The translations under genes and the position numbers were made by a program. A stretch of DNA of 64,000 nucleotides from Corynebacterium sp. UBA2622 (GTDB lineage: Bacteria; Actinomycetota; Actinomycetes; Mycobacteriales; Mycobacteriaceae), in assembly GCF_002339505.1 (NCBI RefSeq), contig NZ_DDJO01000023.1, forward strand, positions 176,943 to 240,942, in the 5' to 3' direction. This document shows positions 25,128-34,232 of this stretch, piece by piece. Below the pieces are notes generated by a model. The model saw only the letters and a program-made list of their open reading frames with translations, had not been told where the DNA came from and did no database searches. How positions within the stretch are numbered: the stretch's first letter is position 1; the number at the start of each line of letters is the position of its first letter.

Positions 25128-26762
25128 ATGAACACCCTTTCCGAGGCCGCCCGTCGCCGCACCTTCGCCGTCATCGCCCACCCCGACGCCGGTAAGTCGA
25201 CCCTGACGGAGGCCCTCGCGCTGCACGCCCACGTGATCTCGGAGGCGGGCGCCGTCCACGGGAAGGGAAACCGCAAGTCCACCGTCTCCGACTGGATGGA
25301 AATGGAAAAGGACCGCGGCATCTCCATCGCCTCCTCCGCCCTGCAGTTCGAGTACCTGCCGGAGGGCTCCACCGCGGCGGAACCCTACGTGATCAACCTC
25401 GTGGACACCCCCGGCCACGCAGACTTCTCCGAGGACACCTACCGCGTCCTTTCCGCCGTCGATGCCGCCGTCATGCTCATCGACGCCGCCAAGGGCCTCG
25501 AGCCGCAGACGCTGAAGCTTTTCCGGGTGTGCAAGGCGCGGGGGCTGCCGATCGTCACGGTGATCAACAAGTGGGACCGCATCGGGCGCGAGCCGCTCGA
25601 GCTCGTCGACGAGATCGTCACCGAGATCGACCTGCAGCCCACGCCCCTCTACTGGCCCGTGGGCGAGGCCGGGGACTTCCGCGGGCTGGCCCACATCAAT
25701 CCTGACGGCGAGGCCGACAGCTACGTCCACTTCATCCGCACGGCGGGCGGTTCCACCATCGCCCCGGAGGAGCACTTCTCCCCCGAAGAGGCCCTCGAAC
25801 GCGAGGCCGGCGCATGGGAGACGGCCGTCGAGGAGGCGGAGCTGCTCGCCGCCGACGGCGCGGTGCACAACCAGGAACTCTTCGAGCAGTGCGTCACCTC
25901 TCCGGTGATCTTCGCCTCCGCCATGCTCAACTTCGGCGTTCACCAGATCCTGGACACGCTGTGCGCCATCGCGCCCGCACCCGCGGGGAGGGACTCCGAC
26001 CCGGCGGCCGTGGAGGCGTCGACAAGCGCGATGGACGCGACCCGCCAGCTTGGAGACGACTTTTCGGGCGTGGTGTTCAAGGTGCAGGCGGGCATGGACA
26101 AGAACCACCGTGACACCCTGGCGTTCATGCGTGTCGTCTCCGGCGAGTTCGACCGCGGTATGCAGGTCACGCACGCGCAGTCGGGGCGCAGCTTCTCCAC
26201 CAAGTACGCGCTGACCGTGTTCGGGCGTACCCGCGACACCGTCGACACCGCCTTCCCCGGTGACATCATCGGTCTGGTCAACGCGGGTGCGCTTGCCCCG
26301 GGCGACACGATCTATTCCGGGCGCAAAGTGCAGTTCCCGCCGATGCCGCAGTTCGCTCCCGAGCACTTCCGCACGCTGCGGGCGAAGTCCCTGGGCAAGT
26401 ACAAGCAGTTCCGCAAGGCCCTCGACCAGCTCGACGCCGAGGGCGTGGTGCAGATCCTGCGCAACGACCTGCGCGGCGACGCCGCCCCCGTCATGGCGGC
26501 CGTGGGACCGATGCAGTTCGAGGTCATGCAGGCGCGCATGGAAAACGAGTACAACGTGGAGACGATCACGGAACCGGTGCCCTACTCCGTGGCCCGGCGC
26601 ACGGACGCGGGGTCCGCGGTCGAGTTAGGCCGGCAGCGCGGTGTGGAGATCTTCACCCGCACCGACGGCGAGCTCATCGCGCTGTTCGGGGACAAGTGGA
26701 AGCTGGCCTTCGTGGAGAAGGAGCACCCCGAGCTGACGGTGGAGCCGATGGTGGCCGACTGA
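25128..26762 (+). CDS. prfC: peptide chain release factor 3
   Basis: 544-residue translational GTPase that recycles RF1 and RF2 after termination. G1 AHPDAGKST (about 17-25), G3 DTPGH and G4 NKWDR are present, and the length is that of RF3. TAGGCT (25113-25118) lies 9 bases before the ATG with no Shine-Dalgarno, so a near-leaderless transcript is likely. Confidence 0.95.
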   Translation: MNTLSEAARRRTFAVIAHPDAGKSTLTEALALHAHVISEAGAVHGKGNRKSTVSDWMEMEKDRGISIASSALQFEYLPEGSTAAEPYVINLVDTPGHADFSEDTYRVLSAVDAAVMLIDAAKGLEPQTLKLFRVCKARGLPIVTVINKWDRIGREPLELVDEIVTEIDLQPTPLYWPVGEAGDFRGLAHINPDGEADSYVHFIRTAGGSTIAPEEHFSPEEALEREAGAWETAVEEAELLAADGAVHNQELFEQCVTSPVIFASAMLNFGVHQILDTLCAIAPAPAGRDSDPAAVEASTSAMDATRQLGDDFSGVVFKVQAGMDKNHRDTLAFMRVVSGEFDRGMQVTHAQSGRSFSTKYALTVFGRTRDTVDTAFPGDIIGLVNAGALAPGDTIYSGRKVQFPPMPQFAPEHFRTLRAKSLGKYKQFRKALDQLDAEGVVQILRNDLRGDAAPVMAAVGPMQFEVMQARMENEYNVETITEPVPYSVARRTDAGSAVELGRQRGVEIFTRTDGELIALFGDKWKLAFVEKEHPELTVEPMVAD

Positions 26763-26787
26763 GAGGACCGGGCCCCCCGGGCCTCTC
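26761..26787. terminator. hairpin between prfC and ino1
   Basis: gagagg...cctctc arms with an inner ccggg/cccgg match, overlapping the prfC stop. GC-rich, no T tail; serves two convergent genes. Confidence 0.5.
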
Positions 26788-26803
26788 AGGCCTCTCAGAC
26801 CCC

Positions 26804-27898
26804 TCAGGCGCCGCCGTTGATGAATGCCTCGAGGTCGGCGCGGGCATCCTCGTCGCCGAGCTGAGCCGGCGGGGACTTCATCAGGTAGGAGGATGCCGGG
26901 TTGATCGGGCCCGCAAGCCCGCGGTCGAGGGCGATCTTGGCCACGCGGATCGCGTCGATGATCACGCCCGCCGAGTTGGGTGAGTCCCACACCTCGAGCT
27001 TGTACTCCAGGTTGAGCGGGACGTCCCCGAAGGCCGTGCCCTCGAGACGGACGTAGGCCCACTTGCGGTCGTCGAGCCACTCGACGTAGTCCGAGGGGCC
27101 GATGTGCACGTTCCGGTCCTCCACCTTGCCGGCGATCGGCCCCTCCGTCAGGTTCGACGTCACGGCCTGGGTCTTGGAGATCTTCTTGGACTGGAGCCGG
27201 CTGCGGTCCAGCATGTTCTTGAAGTCCATGTTGCCGCCCACGTTGAGCTGCATTGTGCGGTCCAGCCGCACACCCCGGTCCTCGAAGAGCTTGGCCAGCA
27301 CGCGGTGGGTGATGGTTGCTCCCACCTGGCTCTTGATGTCGTCGCCGATGATCGGCAGGCCGGCATCGGTGAACTTCCCCGCCCACTCCGGGTCGGAGGC
27401 TATGAACACCGGCAGGGCGTTGACGAAGGCGCAGCCCGCGTCGATGGCGGCCTGGGCGTAAAACTTGTCGGCCTCCTCGGAACCCACGGGAAGGTAGGAC
27501 ACGAGGACGTCCGCGTCGGCGTCGCGGAGCGCCTGGGCCACGTCGACGGGCTCTTCGGAGGATTCCGTGATGGTGGACAGGTAGTGCTCGCCGAGGCCGT
27601 CGTACGTCGGGCCGCGCTGAACCCGGACGTCGAGGTGCGGAACGTCGGCGATCTTGATGGTGCAGTTCATGCCCGCCTCGGTGGCCTCGGAGAGGTCCCT
27701 GCCCACCTTGTCGTCGTCCACGTCGAATGCTGCGACGAACTCGACGTCCCCGACGTGGTAATCGCCGAGCTGAACGTGCATCAGACCAGGCACCTTCTGC
27801 TCAACCGGGGCGTTCCTGTAGTACTCCACCCCCTGGATGAGGGACGTGGCGCAATTGCCCACACCCGCGATAGCGACCCGTACCTTCTTGTTTCCCAT
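26804..27898 (-). CDS. ino1: inositol-1-phosphate synthase
   Basis: 364 residues. Converts glucose 6-phosphate to inositol 1-phosphate with NAD, feeding phosphatidylinositol, PIMs and mycothiol in Corynebacteriales. The N-terminal [18 protein letters not shown] is the NAD site; [11 protein letters not shown] and the C-terminal [14 protein letters not shown] are family signatures. The 252-base region upstream carries two copies of CACTTTGGCA and small hairpins, perhaps regulatory. Confidence 0.95.
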   Translation of the reverse strand: MGNKKVRVAIAGVGNCATSLIQGVEYYRNAPVEQKVPGLMHVQLGDYHVGDVEFVAAFDVDDDKVGRDLSEATEAGMNCTIKIADVPHLDVRVQRGPTYDGLGEHYLSTITESSEEPVDVAQALRDADADVLVSYLPVGSEEADKFYAQAAIDAGCAFVNALPVFIASDPEWAGKFTDAGLPIIGDDIKSQVGATITHRVLAKLFEDRGVRLDRTMQLNVGGNMDFKNMLDRSRLQSKKISKTQAVTSNLTEGPIAGKVEDRNVHIGPSDYVEWLDDRKWAYVRLEGTAFGDVPLNLEYKLEVWDSPNSAGVIIDAIRVAKIALDRGLAGPINPASSYLMKSPPAQLGDEDARADLEAFINGGA

Positions 27899-27962
27899 GT
27901 TCGCGTGATTCTCCTTAGCGTCCGTTCCGGGCCGACTGATTCGACGAAACCCGGTGCGAATT

Positions 27963-28095
27963 CACTTTGGCAGCTCCCCCGTCATTCGGTAGCGGATTGT
28001 GTGGCTTTACCGATCAAGCCGCCGGAGAATTGTTTTCTCCGTCCTGCGCCAAGCCCGCCGGTGTGATTGCCGGCACACCGCACCCCACTTTGGCA
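27963..28095. repeat. two direct copies of CACTTTGGCA upstream of ino1
   Basis: Copies at 27963-27972 and 28086-28095, 123 bases apart, in the only noncoding stretch ahead of ino1. Possibly binding sites; a chance match is not excluded. Confidence 0.3.
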
Positions 28096-28150
28096 CGGGT
28101 CAGCGACGGAACCGCCCTCCGGGGCTCCCGGGGAAACTGCCGCCCCCGTG

Positions 28151-29023
28151 TCAGGCGGCCCCCAAGAACTCCTCCCAGGCCGGCCACTCCGCCTCCATCT
28201 GCCGTTCCCCCGCCTCGAAGTTCGAGCGCAGCTTGGCCACGTTCCTCTCTGTCGAGGTGACCTGCATGTCATCCGGGAAGAACAGGTGGGCCCGCCCCTG
28301 CCGCTCCAGCTCCAGGAGGCGCTGCTTGGAGGCGTTGTACTTGTCGGGCCGCTCGATGAGCGCCTTACCGACGGCCGGGTTGCGGCGGAACACCTGCCGC
28401 ACGACGCTGCGGCGCGTGACCTGCGGTCGCACGTAGTCGCGAGGCTTTGTGGCCACGAAGAGGAACTTCTCGTACCCCGCCGCCTCCGCCTGCTGGATCG
28501 AGATACCCCCGGACTCTCCCAGGGCCCCGTCGACGTAGGGCACGCCGTCGATAATGCGCATCGGCATGATGAGCGGCAGCGTGGACGAGGCCCGCACGAA
28601 GGAGTTCATGTCCGCGCGCTCGTGGATGTCGGCGCGGGTGAAGTACACGGAGTCACCGGTATCTGCGCGAGTGGCCGCGAGGTTCATCTCGGCTGGGTTC
28701 GCCTCGAAGGCGTCGTAGTCGAAGGGCAGGTCCCCGTCAGAGGAGGTCTCGTAGATGAACTCGGCGTTGAAGTAGCCGGTGCCCTGCAGCAGGGAGGACA
28801 CACCGCCGAAGCTGGGGTTGTTGGCGAAGTCGACGAAGCTCTCCTTCGCCCGCCACGCGTCGCGCGAGAGGTAGTTCACCGTGTGACTCGAGCCCGCGGA
28901 GACCCCGCCCACCCAGCCGAACTGCACGTCCTCCTCGATGAGCTTGACCACGCAGGCGGCGGTGTAGGAGTTGCGCATCCCGCCACCCTCGAAGATCAGG
29001 GCCGTGTCCCGTGCATCAATCAC
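28151..29023 (-). CDS. patatin-like phospholipase
   Basis: 290 residues. The patatin catalytic parts are intact: oxyanion loop GGGMR (13-17), nucleophile S42 in GVSAGS and D165 in YVDGAL (the Asp of the Ser-Asp dyad). Looks like the RssA/YjjU-type cytoplasmic patatins acting on lipids; no signal peptide. GTG start with TAGAGT 8 bases upstream suggests a leaderless mRNA. The last codons overlap a gccgcc/ggcggc hairpin (28139-28159) that may end transcription. Confidence 0.88.
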   Translation of the reverse strand: MIDARDTALIFEGGGMRNSYTAACVVKLIEEDVQFGWVGGVSAGSSHTVNYLSRDAWRAKESFVDFANNPSFGGVSSLLQGTGYFNAEFIYETSSDGDLPFDYDAFEANPAEMNLAATRADTGDSVYFTRADIHERADMNSFVRASSTLPLIMPMRIIDGVPYVDGALGESGGISIQQAEAAGYEKFLFVATKPRDYVRPQVTRRSVVRQVFRRNPAVGKALIERPDKYNASKQRLLELERQGRAHLFFPDDMQVTSTERNVAKLRSNFEAGERQMEAEWPAWEEFLGAA

Positions 29024-29059
29024 GGTCCCCGACTCTACCGCCGCCCGGACGGGCGCGGG

Positions 29060-29752
29060 CTACTTGCCGACGGCGTAGAGCGCCTCGAGCGTCCCCTTCG
29101 CGTCCGCGCACATTGCGTCCACCGGGGTCTTTCCGTGCACGTCCATCACCGTCACACCGAGCGCCCCACGCCGGGTGTCCACGAACGCGCCGCACATGGG
29201 CACCTTCGAGCGGAGGTCCTCCAGCTGGGCGACGTACATCGCGGGGACCTTCTTCGAGGCGTTGACCTCGCGGAGGGTGAACGTGGAATCCAGCTGCGGC
29301 AGGGTGTCACGGTCGCCCCTCATGGAGGAGATGACGTAGGCCACCGCCCCCGTGTCCTTCATGGTTGTGCACGCGATCTGGGTGTCGTTCCTGAACGCCC
29401 CGTTCGAGGCCGGGCTCAGCCCCGCCTTCTTCAGCTCGTCCGGGGTGATGCCGGCGCAGGCGTCGAAAAGCTCGGGCTCCCCGTTCGCCCGGCCGAGTTC
29501 GATGGGCCCGCTGGCGAAGGTGAACCTCGCATCCGCAGGAAGCGGCTCGTCGGGAGGAAAGGGGGGCCGCGGGCTTTCGCTTGGCGACGCCCCCGTGTCT
29601 GACGCAGTGACCGTCCGCGAGGCGGATTCCGTCCCGGTGGAAGGGGCCGCCTGCTCCTCACCTTGGCCTCTACCACACCCGGAGGCGAGCGCCGCGAGGA
29701 AGATGGTGAGGGTTGCGAGGAACACACGCGTGGTGGCGGTCATGCGGGACAT
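29060..29752 (-). CDS. DUF3558-like lipoprotein
   Basis: 230 residues. A signal peptide (1-25) ends in the lipobox LASGC, with C26 the lipidation site. A Ser/Thr/Pro-rich linker (about 30-75) precedes a globular domain with paired cysteines (DACAGIT, QIACTT, PMCGAF, DAMCAD). This arrangement matches actinobacterial DUF3558 lipoproteins of unknown function, anchored outside the membrane. An in-frame ATG three codons later (29743) is an alternative start. Confidence 0.75.
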   Translation of the reverse strand: MSRMTATTRVFLATLTIFLAALASGCGRGQGEEQAAPSTGTESASRTVTASDTGASPSESPRPPFPPDEPLPADARFTFASGPIELGRANGEPELFDACAGITPDELKKAGLSPASNGAFRNDTQIACTTMKDTGAVAYVISSMRGDRDTLPQLDSTFTLREVNASKKVPAMYVAQLEDLRSKVPMCGAFVDTRRGALGVTVMDVHGKTPVDAMCADAKGTLEALYAVGK

Positions 29753-29782
29753 GCTATCCCCTCGAACGGTTCGGTAGACGCA

Positions 29783-29825
29783 CAGAGACCGCGGGGACGG
29801 CGTGTGCCGTCTCCCGCGGTCTCTG
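29783..29825. terminator. long hairpin after the SDR gene
   Basis: A 19-bp stem with one bulged T and a gtgt loop, arms 29783-29801 and 29806-29825. It lies between the SDR stop and the lipoprotein start, with a second small hairpin (29826-29844) beside it. No T tract on the minus strand. Confidence 0.6.
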
Positions 29826-29875
29826 CGGCACCGGCGGTGTGCCGGTTCGACTTTGCTGGTTCTGCTGAGCCGGTT

Positions 29876-30763
29876 CTACGGCGTCAGGGCACCGCCGGTG
29901 ACCGGAAGGGTGGTGCCGGAGACGTAGGAGGCGTCCTCGGAGGCGAGGTAGACGTAGGCACCGGCGAGCTCGGCCGGCTGGCCGGCGCGGCCCATCTCGG
30001 AACCCTGGCCGAACTCCTGTACCTTCTCGGAGGGCTGGCCGTGGCTGGGCTGGATAACCGTCCAGATCGGGCCCGGGGCAACCGCGTTGACGCGGATGCC
30101 CTTCTTCTGCAGCAGGTCCATCGACAGACCCTTGGAGAAGTTGTTCATCGCGGCCTTGGTCATCGCGTAATCCAGGAGGGTCTCGGAAGGCTCGTAGGCC
30201 TGGATCGACGAGGTGAAGATGATCGAGGAACCGGGCTGCATGTGCTTGACGGCCTCCTTGGTCACGCGGAAGGAGGAGTAGATGTTGGACTTCATTGTGT
30301 CGTCGAAGTCCTCGTCGGAAATCTCCAGGATGCCGTCGTGGTAAATCTGACGCGAGGCGTTGTTGACCAGGATGTCCAGCCCGCCGAGCTCCTCGACGGC
30401 CTTGGTCACGGTGTCGATGCAGGTCTGCAGCTCCCGCAGGTCGCCCGGGATGGCGACGGCCTTGCGGCCGGCCTCCTCGATGGCCTTGACGATGCGGTCC
30501 GCATCCGGCTGCTCCTCGGGCAGGTAAGCGATGGCGACATCGGCACCCTCGCGGGCGTAGGCGATCGCGGTGGCGGCACCGATGCCGGAGTCGCCACCGG
30601 TAATCAGGGCCTTGCGGCCCTCGAGCTTGCCGCTGCCCTTGTAGCTGTCCATGCCGAGTTCCGGCACCGGGTCAGCCTTGATCTCCAGGCCCGGGTGCTT
30701 CTGCTCCTGGGCCGGCGGGGAGATGACGGGGTACTTCTTGCGCGGGTCTGTCAGGTTCGACAT
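29876..30763 (-). CDS. short-chain dehydrogenase, YghA/general-stress type
   Basis: 295 residues. A ~45-residue N-terminal extension (PPAQEQKHPG) typical of the YghA/GSP39 group precedes the Rossmann motif TGGDSGIG (55-62). NNAS (134-137) and the catalytic Y199-x3-K203 follow. These NADP enzymes are often stress-induced and act on aldehydes or small carbonyls; substrate unknown. A strong aggagg precedes the ATG. Confidence 0.88.
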   Translation of the reverse strand: MSNLTDPRKKYPVISPPAQEQKHPGLEIKADPVPELGMDSYKGSGKLEGRKALITGGDSGIGAATAIAYAREGADVAIAYLPEEQPDADRIVKAIEEAGRKAVAIPGDLRELQTCIDTVTKAVEELGGLDILVNNASRQIYHDGILEISDEDFDDTMKSNIYSSFRVTKEAVKHMQPGSSIIFTSSIQAYEPSETLLDYAMTKAAMNNFSKGLSMDLLQKKGIRVNAVAPGPIWTVIQPSHGQPSEKVQEFGQGSEMGRAGQPAELAGAYVYLASEDASYVSGTTLPVTGGALTP

Positions 30764-30819
30764 GGCGAATCCTCCTATAACGAATTGCTAATTAGTGACA
30801 TAACCGAGCGTACCGAAAT

Positions 30820-32079
30820 TCACGCGTTCCGGTTTTTCACGTCCTCGGCGGCGCGGTCGAGCCACCGCTGCACGCGCAGGCGGAACTGCACCGCCTCCAT
30901 CGACTTGGGTTGCGCCTGGATCACGCGCTCGGCGTCGTAACCCACCTGCAGCTCCCGGGCCCGCAGGACCTCCGCGTCGATCTTCACCCCGAGCAGGAGC
31001 ACCACGTTCATGAACCAGACGAGCACGAGCACCGTGAGAACGGTGCCGAACGCCCCATAGGCACTGCGCACGCCCACCGCCGAGAGGTACAACGTGAACA
31101 CCGTCCAGCTCGCGGCGCTGACCGCCACGGCGAACACCGAACCAGGCGTGAAGGGGCGGAATCTGCCCCGGCGGGCGTTGGGCGTGAAGTAAAAGAGCAT
31201 GGACACCAGGCCCAGCGAGACGAGGACAATGAAGGGCAGCTGCAGCCAGGACCACACCGGCAGGAAGATCCCCGTGAGGTACTCCACCTCCCCTGTCAGG
31301 CCGAGGGGCCGCGCGACCGGCGCCAGCACGCCCGTGATGATGGACTCCCGCAGCAGCGCGGCGAGGATGATCACCAGCGCCCCCGCCTCCAGCACCAGCG
31401 TGACCGCCCACATGGTCACCCACGTGACCACCAGCGTGCGCCCCTCGATGCGTCCGTAGATGACGTTTGCGTTGCGGGAAAAGGACCTGACGTAGGCGGA
31501 CGCCGAGAGCAGCGAGACCGCGACCGAGACGGCCAGGGCGATCGTGTTCTCCGCCGGCGTGCCCACGATGGTGTCCAGCAGCTCGACGGCCTGGGATTGC
31601 AGCGCCTCCGGCACGTACCGGGTGAGCAGGTCCCGCAGCATCTGGGGGGCGTCGGTACCGTCGCGGGGCAGCAGCATGAGGACGAGCGAGTAAGTGGCGA
31701 GGATCGCGGGCGCGATGGCCAGGAGCGTGTAGTACGTCAGGCTCGCGGCCCGGTCGGTGACCGCGTCGACGGAGAAGTCCGCGACCACCCGCTTGAACAC
31801 GAGCTTCGCCCCGGGCCAGCTGAGCCGGTTGCCGGGCGCCGCGAGCGGGTCGGGCAACACCCCGGCGGGCACCACGACATCGAGCCCGCCCACCCCGTAG
31901 GGCAGTACCAGCTCGGCGCGGCGGGACGCGGCCTCCGCCTGCGCCTCACCGGTCGGAGCGGCCCCGTCCGGCACGGACCCGGTCCGTCCCCGCCCCGCGG
32001 ACGCGCCGGACCCCGGCCGCGGTACCGACGGTGTGCGGCGGCCGCTGCCGGGGTCCTCGCTCGAACGGCTCAAACGCAT
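30820..32079 (-). CDS. YihY/BrkB-family inner-membrane protein
   Basis: 419 residues. The first ~90 are a disordered Pro/Ser/Gly-rich cytoplasmic tail. Six membrane segments follow, with the family features DRAASLTYYTLLAIAPAIL near the first and LYFTPN-like FYFTPNARR before the later ones. Function of the family is unsettled (once called RNase BN by mistake). TAGGGT 6 bases before the ATG suggests a leaderless mRNA. Confidence 0.85.
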   Translation of the reverse strand: MRLSRSSEDPGSGRRTPSVPRPGSGASAGRGRTGSVPDGAAPTGEAQAEAASRRAELVLPYGVGGLDVVVPAGVLPDPLAAPGNRLSWPGAKLVFKRVVADFSVDAVTDRAASLTYYTLLAIAPAILATYSLVLMLLPRDGTDAPQMLRDLLTRYVPEALQSQAVELLDTIVGTPAENTIALAVSVAVSLLSASAYVRSFSRNANVIYGRIEGRTLVVTWVTMWAVTLVLEAGALVIILAALLRESIITGVLAPVARPLGLTGEVEYLTGIFLPVWSWLQLPFIVLVSLGLVSMLFYFTPNARRGRFRPFTPGSVFAVAVSAASWTVFTLYLSAVGVRSAYGAFGTVLTVLVLVWFMNVVLLLGVKIDAEVLRARELQVGYDAERVIQAQPKSMEAVQFRLRVQRWLDRAAEDVKNRNA

Positions 32080-32105
32080 GCGCCTACCCTAACCCGGGCA
32101 GGGGG

Positions 32106-33683
32106 TTACACCAGCCCGATCCACTTCCAGTACGTGGCGGACAGCAGCAGCACGAGGAGGTAGCCCACCACGGTGAGGGGGATGCCCGTCTTGAGGAACT
32201 GCTTGGTGGTGAACGCGCCCGTTCCGTAGGCCAGCATGTTCTGCGGCGCGGAGATGGGGAGGAGGAACCCGAAGCAGATGACGAACTGCTGGATGATCAC
32301 GAAGCCGATGCCGCCGTTCGGGGCGTCGAGAGTCGAAGCCAGCGCGATGAACACCGGGATGAGCGCCGAGGCCAGCGAGGTGGCCGAGGCGAAGCCGAGG
32401 TGAATCAGGATGTTGAAGATGGACACGATGGCGATGGTGGCCAGGATCGGCATTCCGGCCAGCCCGATGGCGCCGAAGGTCTTCTCCGACAGCCACGTCG
32501 CCGCGCCCGTCTTCAGCAGCAGCGAGCCCAGGGAGATGCCCACCGCGAACACGATCAGGGTGCCCCAGTTGATGTGCTTCTGCGCGTACTTCCACTCCAT
32601 CACGCCGATGCCCGGCAGAAGCATGATGCCGACCGCGACGAGGGTGATCACGGAGGAGTCGATCGGGTGCAGCACACCCTCCGTGGCCCAGAAACCGAGG
32701 AGCACGACGGCGATGGCCGTCAGCCGTTTCTCGGCGCCCGTCATGGGCCCCATCTCGCCGAGCTGCTTTTCGACGAGCTCACGGCCGCCCTCAATGGACT
32801 CCACCTCCGGCTTGATGGCCGCGCGCATGATGAAGAACAGCGCGATGGACATGAGCACCGACCACGGTGCCGCCCAGATGAACCACTGGCCCCAGGAGAC
32901 GGTGGTGTGCATCTGGTCCTCGATGAACCCGACGGCCACCAGGTTCTGGGCGGCCGCGGTCTTGATGCCGACGTTCCACACGGACACCGCCTGGGTGGCG
33001 GTGATGATCAGCAGCGCCGACAGCTTCGAGTCGACGGCCAGTCCGAAGGCGGCGACCATGCCGAGGAGGATCGGCACGACGGCGCCCGCGCGGGCGGTGG
33101 CCGAGGGGACGAAGAAGGCGAGGATGATCGAGATGACGATGGCGCCGACGACGATGTGCGAGGTCTTCTCCCCCGCGAACTTGAGCACGTAGAGCGCGAT
33201 GCGACGGTGCAGGCCCGTGGCCTGCATGGCGGTGGCCAGGGCGAGGGCGGCCGCCACGAGCGCCACGGCGGACGTCGAAAAGCCGTTGAGGGCGATGCCC
33301 AGCGCCTTGCTCGTGCCGAAGAGCTTCTCCGGCTTGTCCGGGTCGGGCGAGAGGCCGAGCAGCATGGAGATCAACCCGATGATAAGCACGGAGCTGACGG
33401 GGTAGCTCACCGCCTCGGAGACCCACATGATGACGGCGAAGGCGAGCATGCCGAGGGCGACCTGGCCCTGCCACTCGATGGAGTCCATCGGAATGAGCAG
33501 GACCGCGGCGAGAGCGGCGAAGGAGAGGAAGAACGAGACGAGCTTGCCTGTGCTCATCCGGTGCTCGTCGTCGGGATGTTTGGGCTCCGGGTGTTTCGGC
33601 TCCGGGTGGCCCTTGTCGGCGTTGGTGCCGGGCGCGTCACCGGGCTGGCTGGGGGTGTTGGTGTGGCCTGTTGCCGTGGTCAC
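32106..33683 (-). CDS. DASS-family dicarboxylate/sodium symporter
   Basis: 525 residues, divalent anion:Na+ symporter (SLC13-like) with about 11-12 membrane segments. Ahead of them is an N-terminal His/Pro/Lys repeat (HPEPKHPEPKHPDDEH, about 26-41). FVPSATARAGAVVPI and the late segment LLPISAPQNMLAYGTG carry the SNT-like substrate motifs of the family. Likely substrates are succinate, fumarate or malate, as for the corynebacterial dicarboxylate carriers. GTG start with ggaggga upstream. The His-rich tail is a local oddity. Confidence 0.87.
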   Translation of the reverse strand: MTTATGHTNTPSQPGDAPGTNADKGHPEPKHPEPKHPDDEHRMSTGKLVSFFLSFAALAAVLLIPMDSIEWQGQVALGMLAFAVIMWVSEAVSYPVSSVLIIGLISMLLGLSPDPDKPEKLFGTSKALGIALNGFSTSAVALVAAALALATAMQATGLHRRIALYVLKFAGEKTSHIVVGAIVISIILAFFVPSATARAGAVVPILLGMVAAFGLAVDSKLSALLIITATQAVSVWNVGIKTAAAQNLVAVGFIEDQMHTTVSWGQWFIWAAPWSVLMSIALFFIMRAAIKPEVESIEGGRELVEKQLGEMGPMTGAEKRLTAIAVVLLGFWATEGVLHPIDSSVITLVAVGIMLLPGIGVMEWKYAQKHINWGTLIVFAVGISLGSLLLKTGAATWLSEKTFGAIGLAGMPILATIAIVSIFNILIHLGFASATSLASALIPVFIALASTLDAPNGGIGFVIIQQFVICFGFLLPISAPQNMLAYGTGAFTTKQFLKTGIPLTVVGYLLVLLLSATYWKWIGLV

Positions 33684-33793
33684 GGCAGACTCCCTCCGTA
33701 GAGATTGGTGTTGGTTACGAGTTTAATAGTGGGAACCGTAAAGTCCCAGTTGGGGGCCGGGCGGCCGTCACGGTTTTCGACCCGCCCAGGCGA

Positions 33794-33799
33794 TAGACT
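33794..33799 (+). promoter_or_regulatory. -10 box, leaderless start of the 33806 gene
   Basis: TAGACT ends 6 bases before the ATG at 33806; no Shine-Dalgarno sequence is seen. Confidence 0.5.
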
Positions 33800-33805
33800 G
33801 CCGCC

Positions 33806-34210
33806 ATGGGACTTCTGGACAGGCTGCGCGCGCTGCTCGGCGGCACCCCCGCCACCCCTCTGGTGGACTACCCCGACGAATTCCGGCAGGCGGGCGTGGG
33901 CGCGCTGCACGTGCACACCGCGAACCTCTCGCCCGACACCGACGAAAAAATGGTGGTTCTCACCCTCCCCGAGTCGGCGCTGACCCGGCTGGCGGACCTC
34001 GGGACTCCCCTGCGCCTCACGGCCCCCGAAGGCCGGGCGGTCACCTTCGTGCCGGTCGATGCCCGCGCTAACCCCGCCCTGGACCCCAACCTCGGCTGGA
34101 TCATCCCCGTCACGGCGGAGACCGCCGCCGAGCTTGCCGCCCTGCCCGCCGGGCCCGGCGCGCACGAACTGCACTCGCTGCACCTGGGTGTGATCGTGGA
34201 GAGCGCTTAA
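33806..34210 (+). CDS. conserved-looking hypothetical protein
   Basis: 134 residues, no signal peptide or membrane segment, and I recognise no family. It begins MGLLDRLRALLGG, an amphipathic helix. After that come alternating beta-like and acidic stretches (DEKMVVLTLPESALTRLADLG; LGWIIPVTAETAAELAALP). The good -10 box, single clean frame and tight fit between neighbours support a real gene. It stands alone between the symporter (divergent) and the FAD dehydrogenase (convergent, 22 bases). Confidence 0.7.
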   Translation: MGLLDRLRALLGGTPATPLVDYPDEFRQAGVGALHVHTANLSPDTDEKMVVLTLPESALTRLADLGTPLRLTAPEGRAVTFVPVDARANPALDPNLGWIIPVTAETAAELAALPAGPGAHELHSLHLGVIVESA

Positions 34211-34232
34211 CCTCTTCCGGGACCGGAGAACG

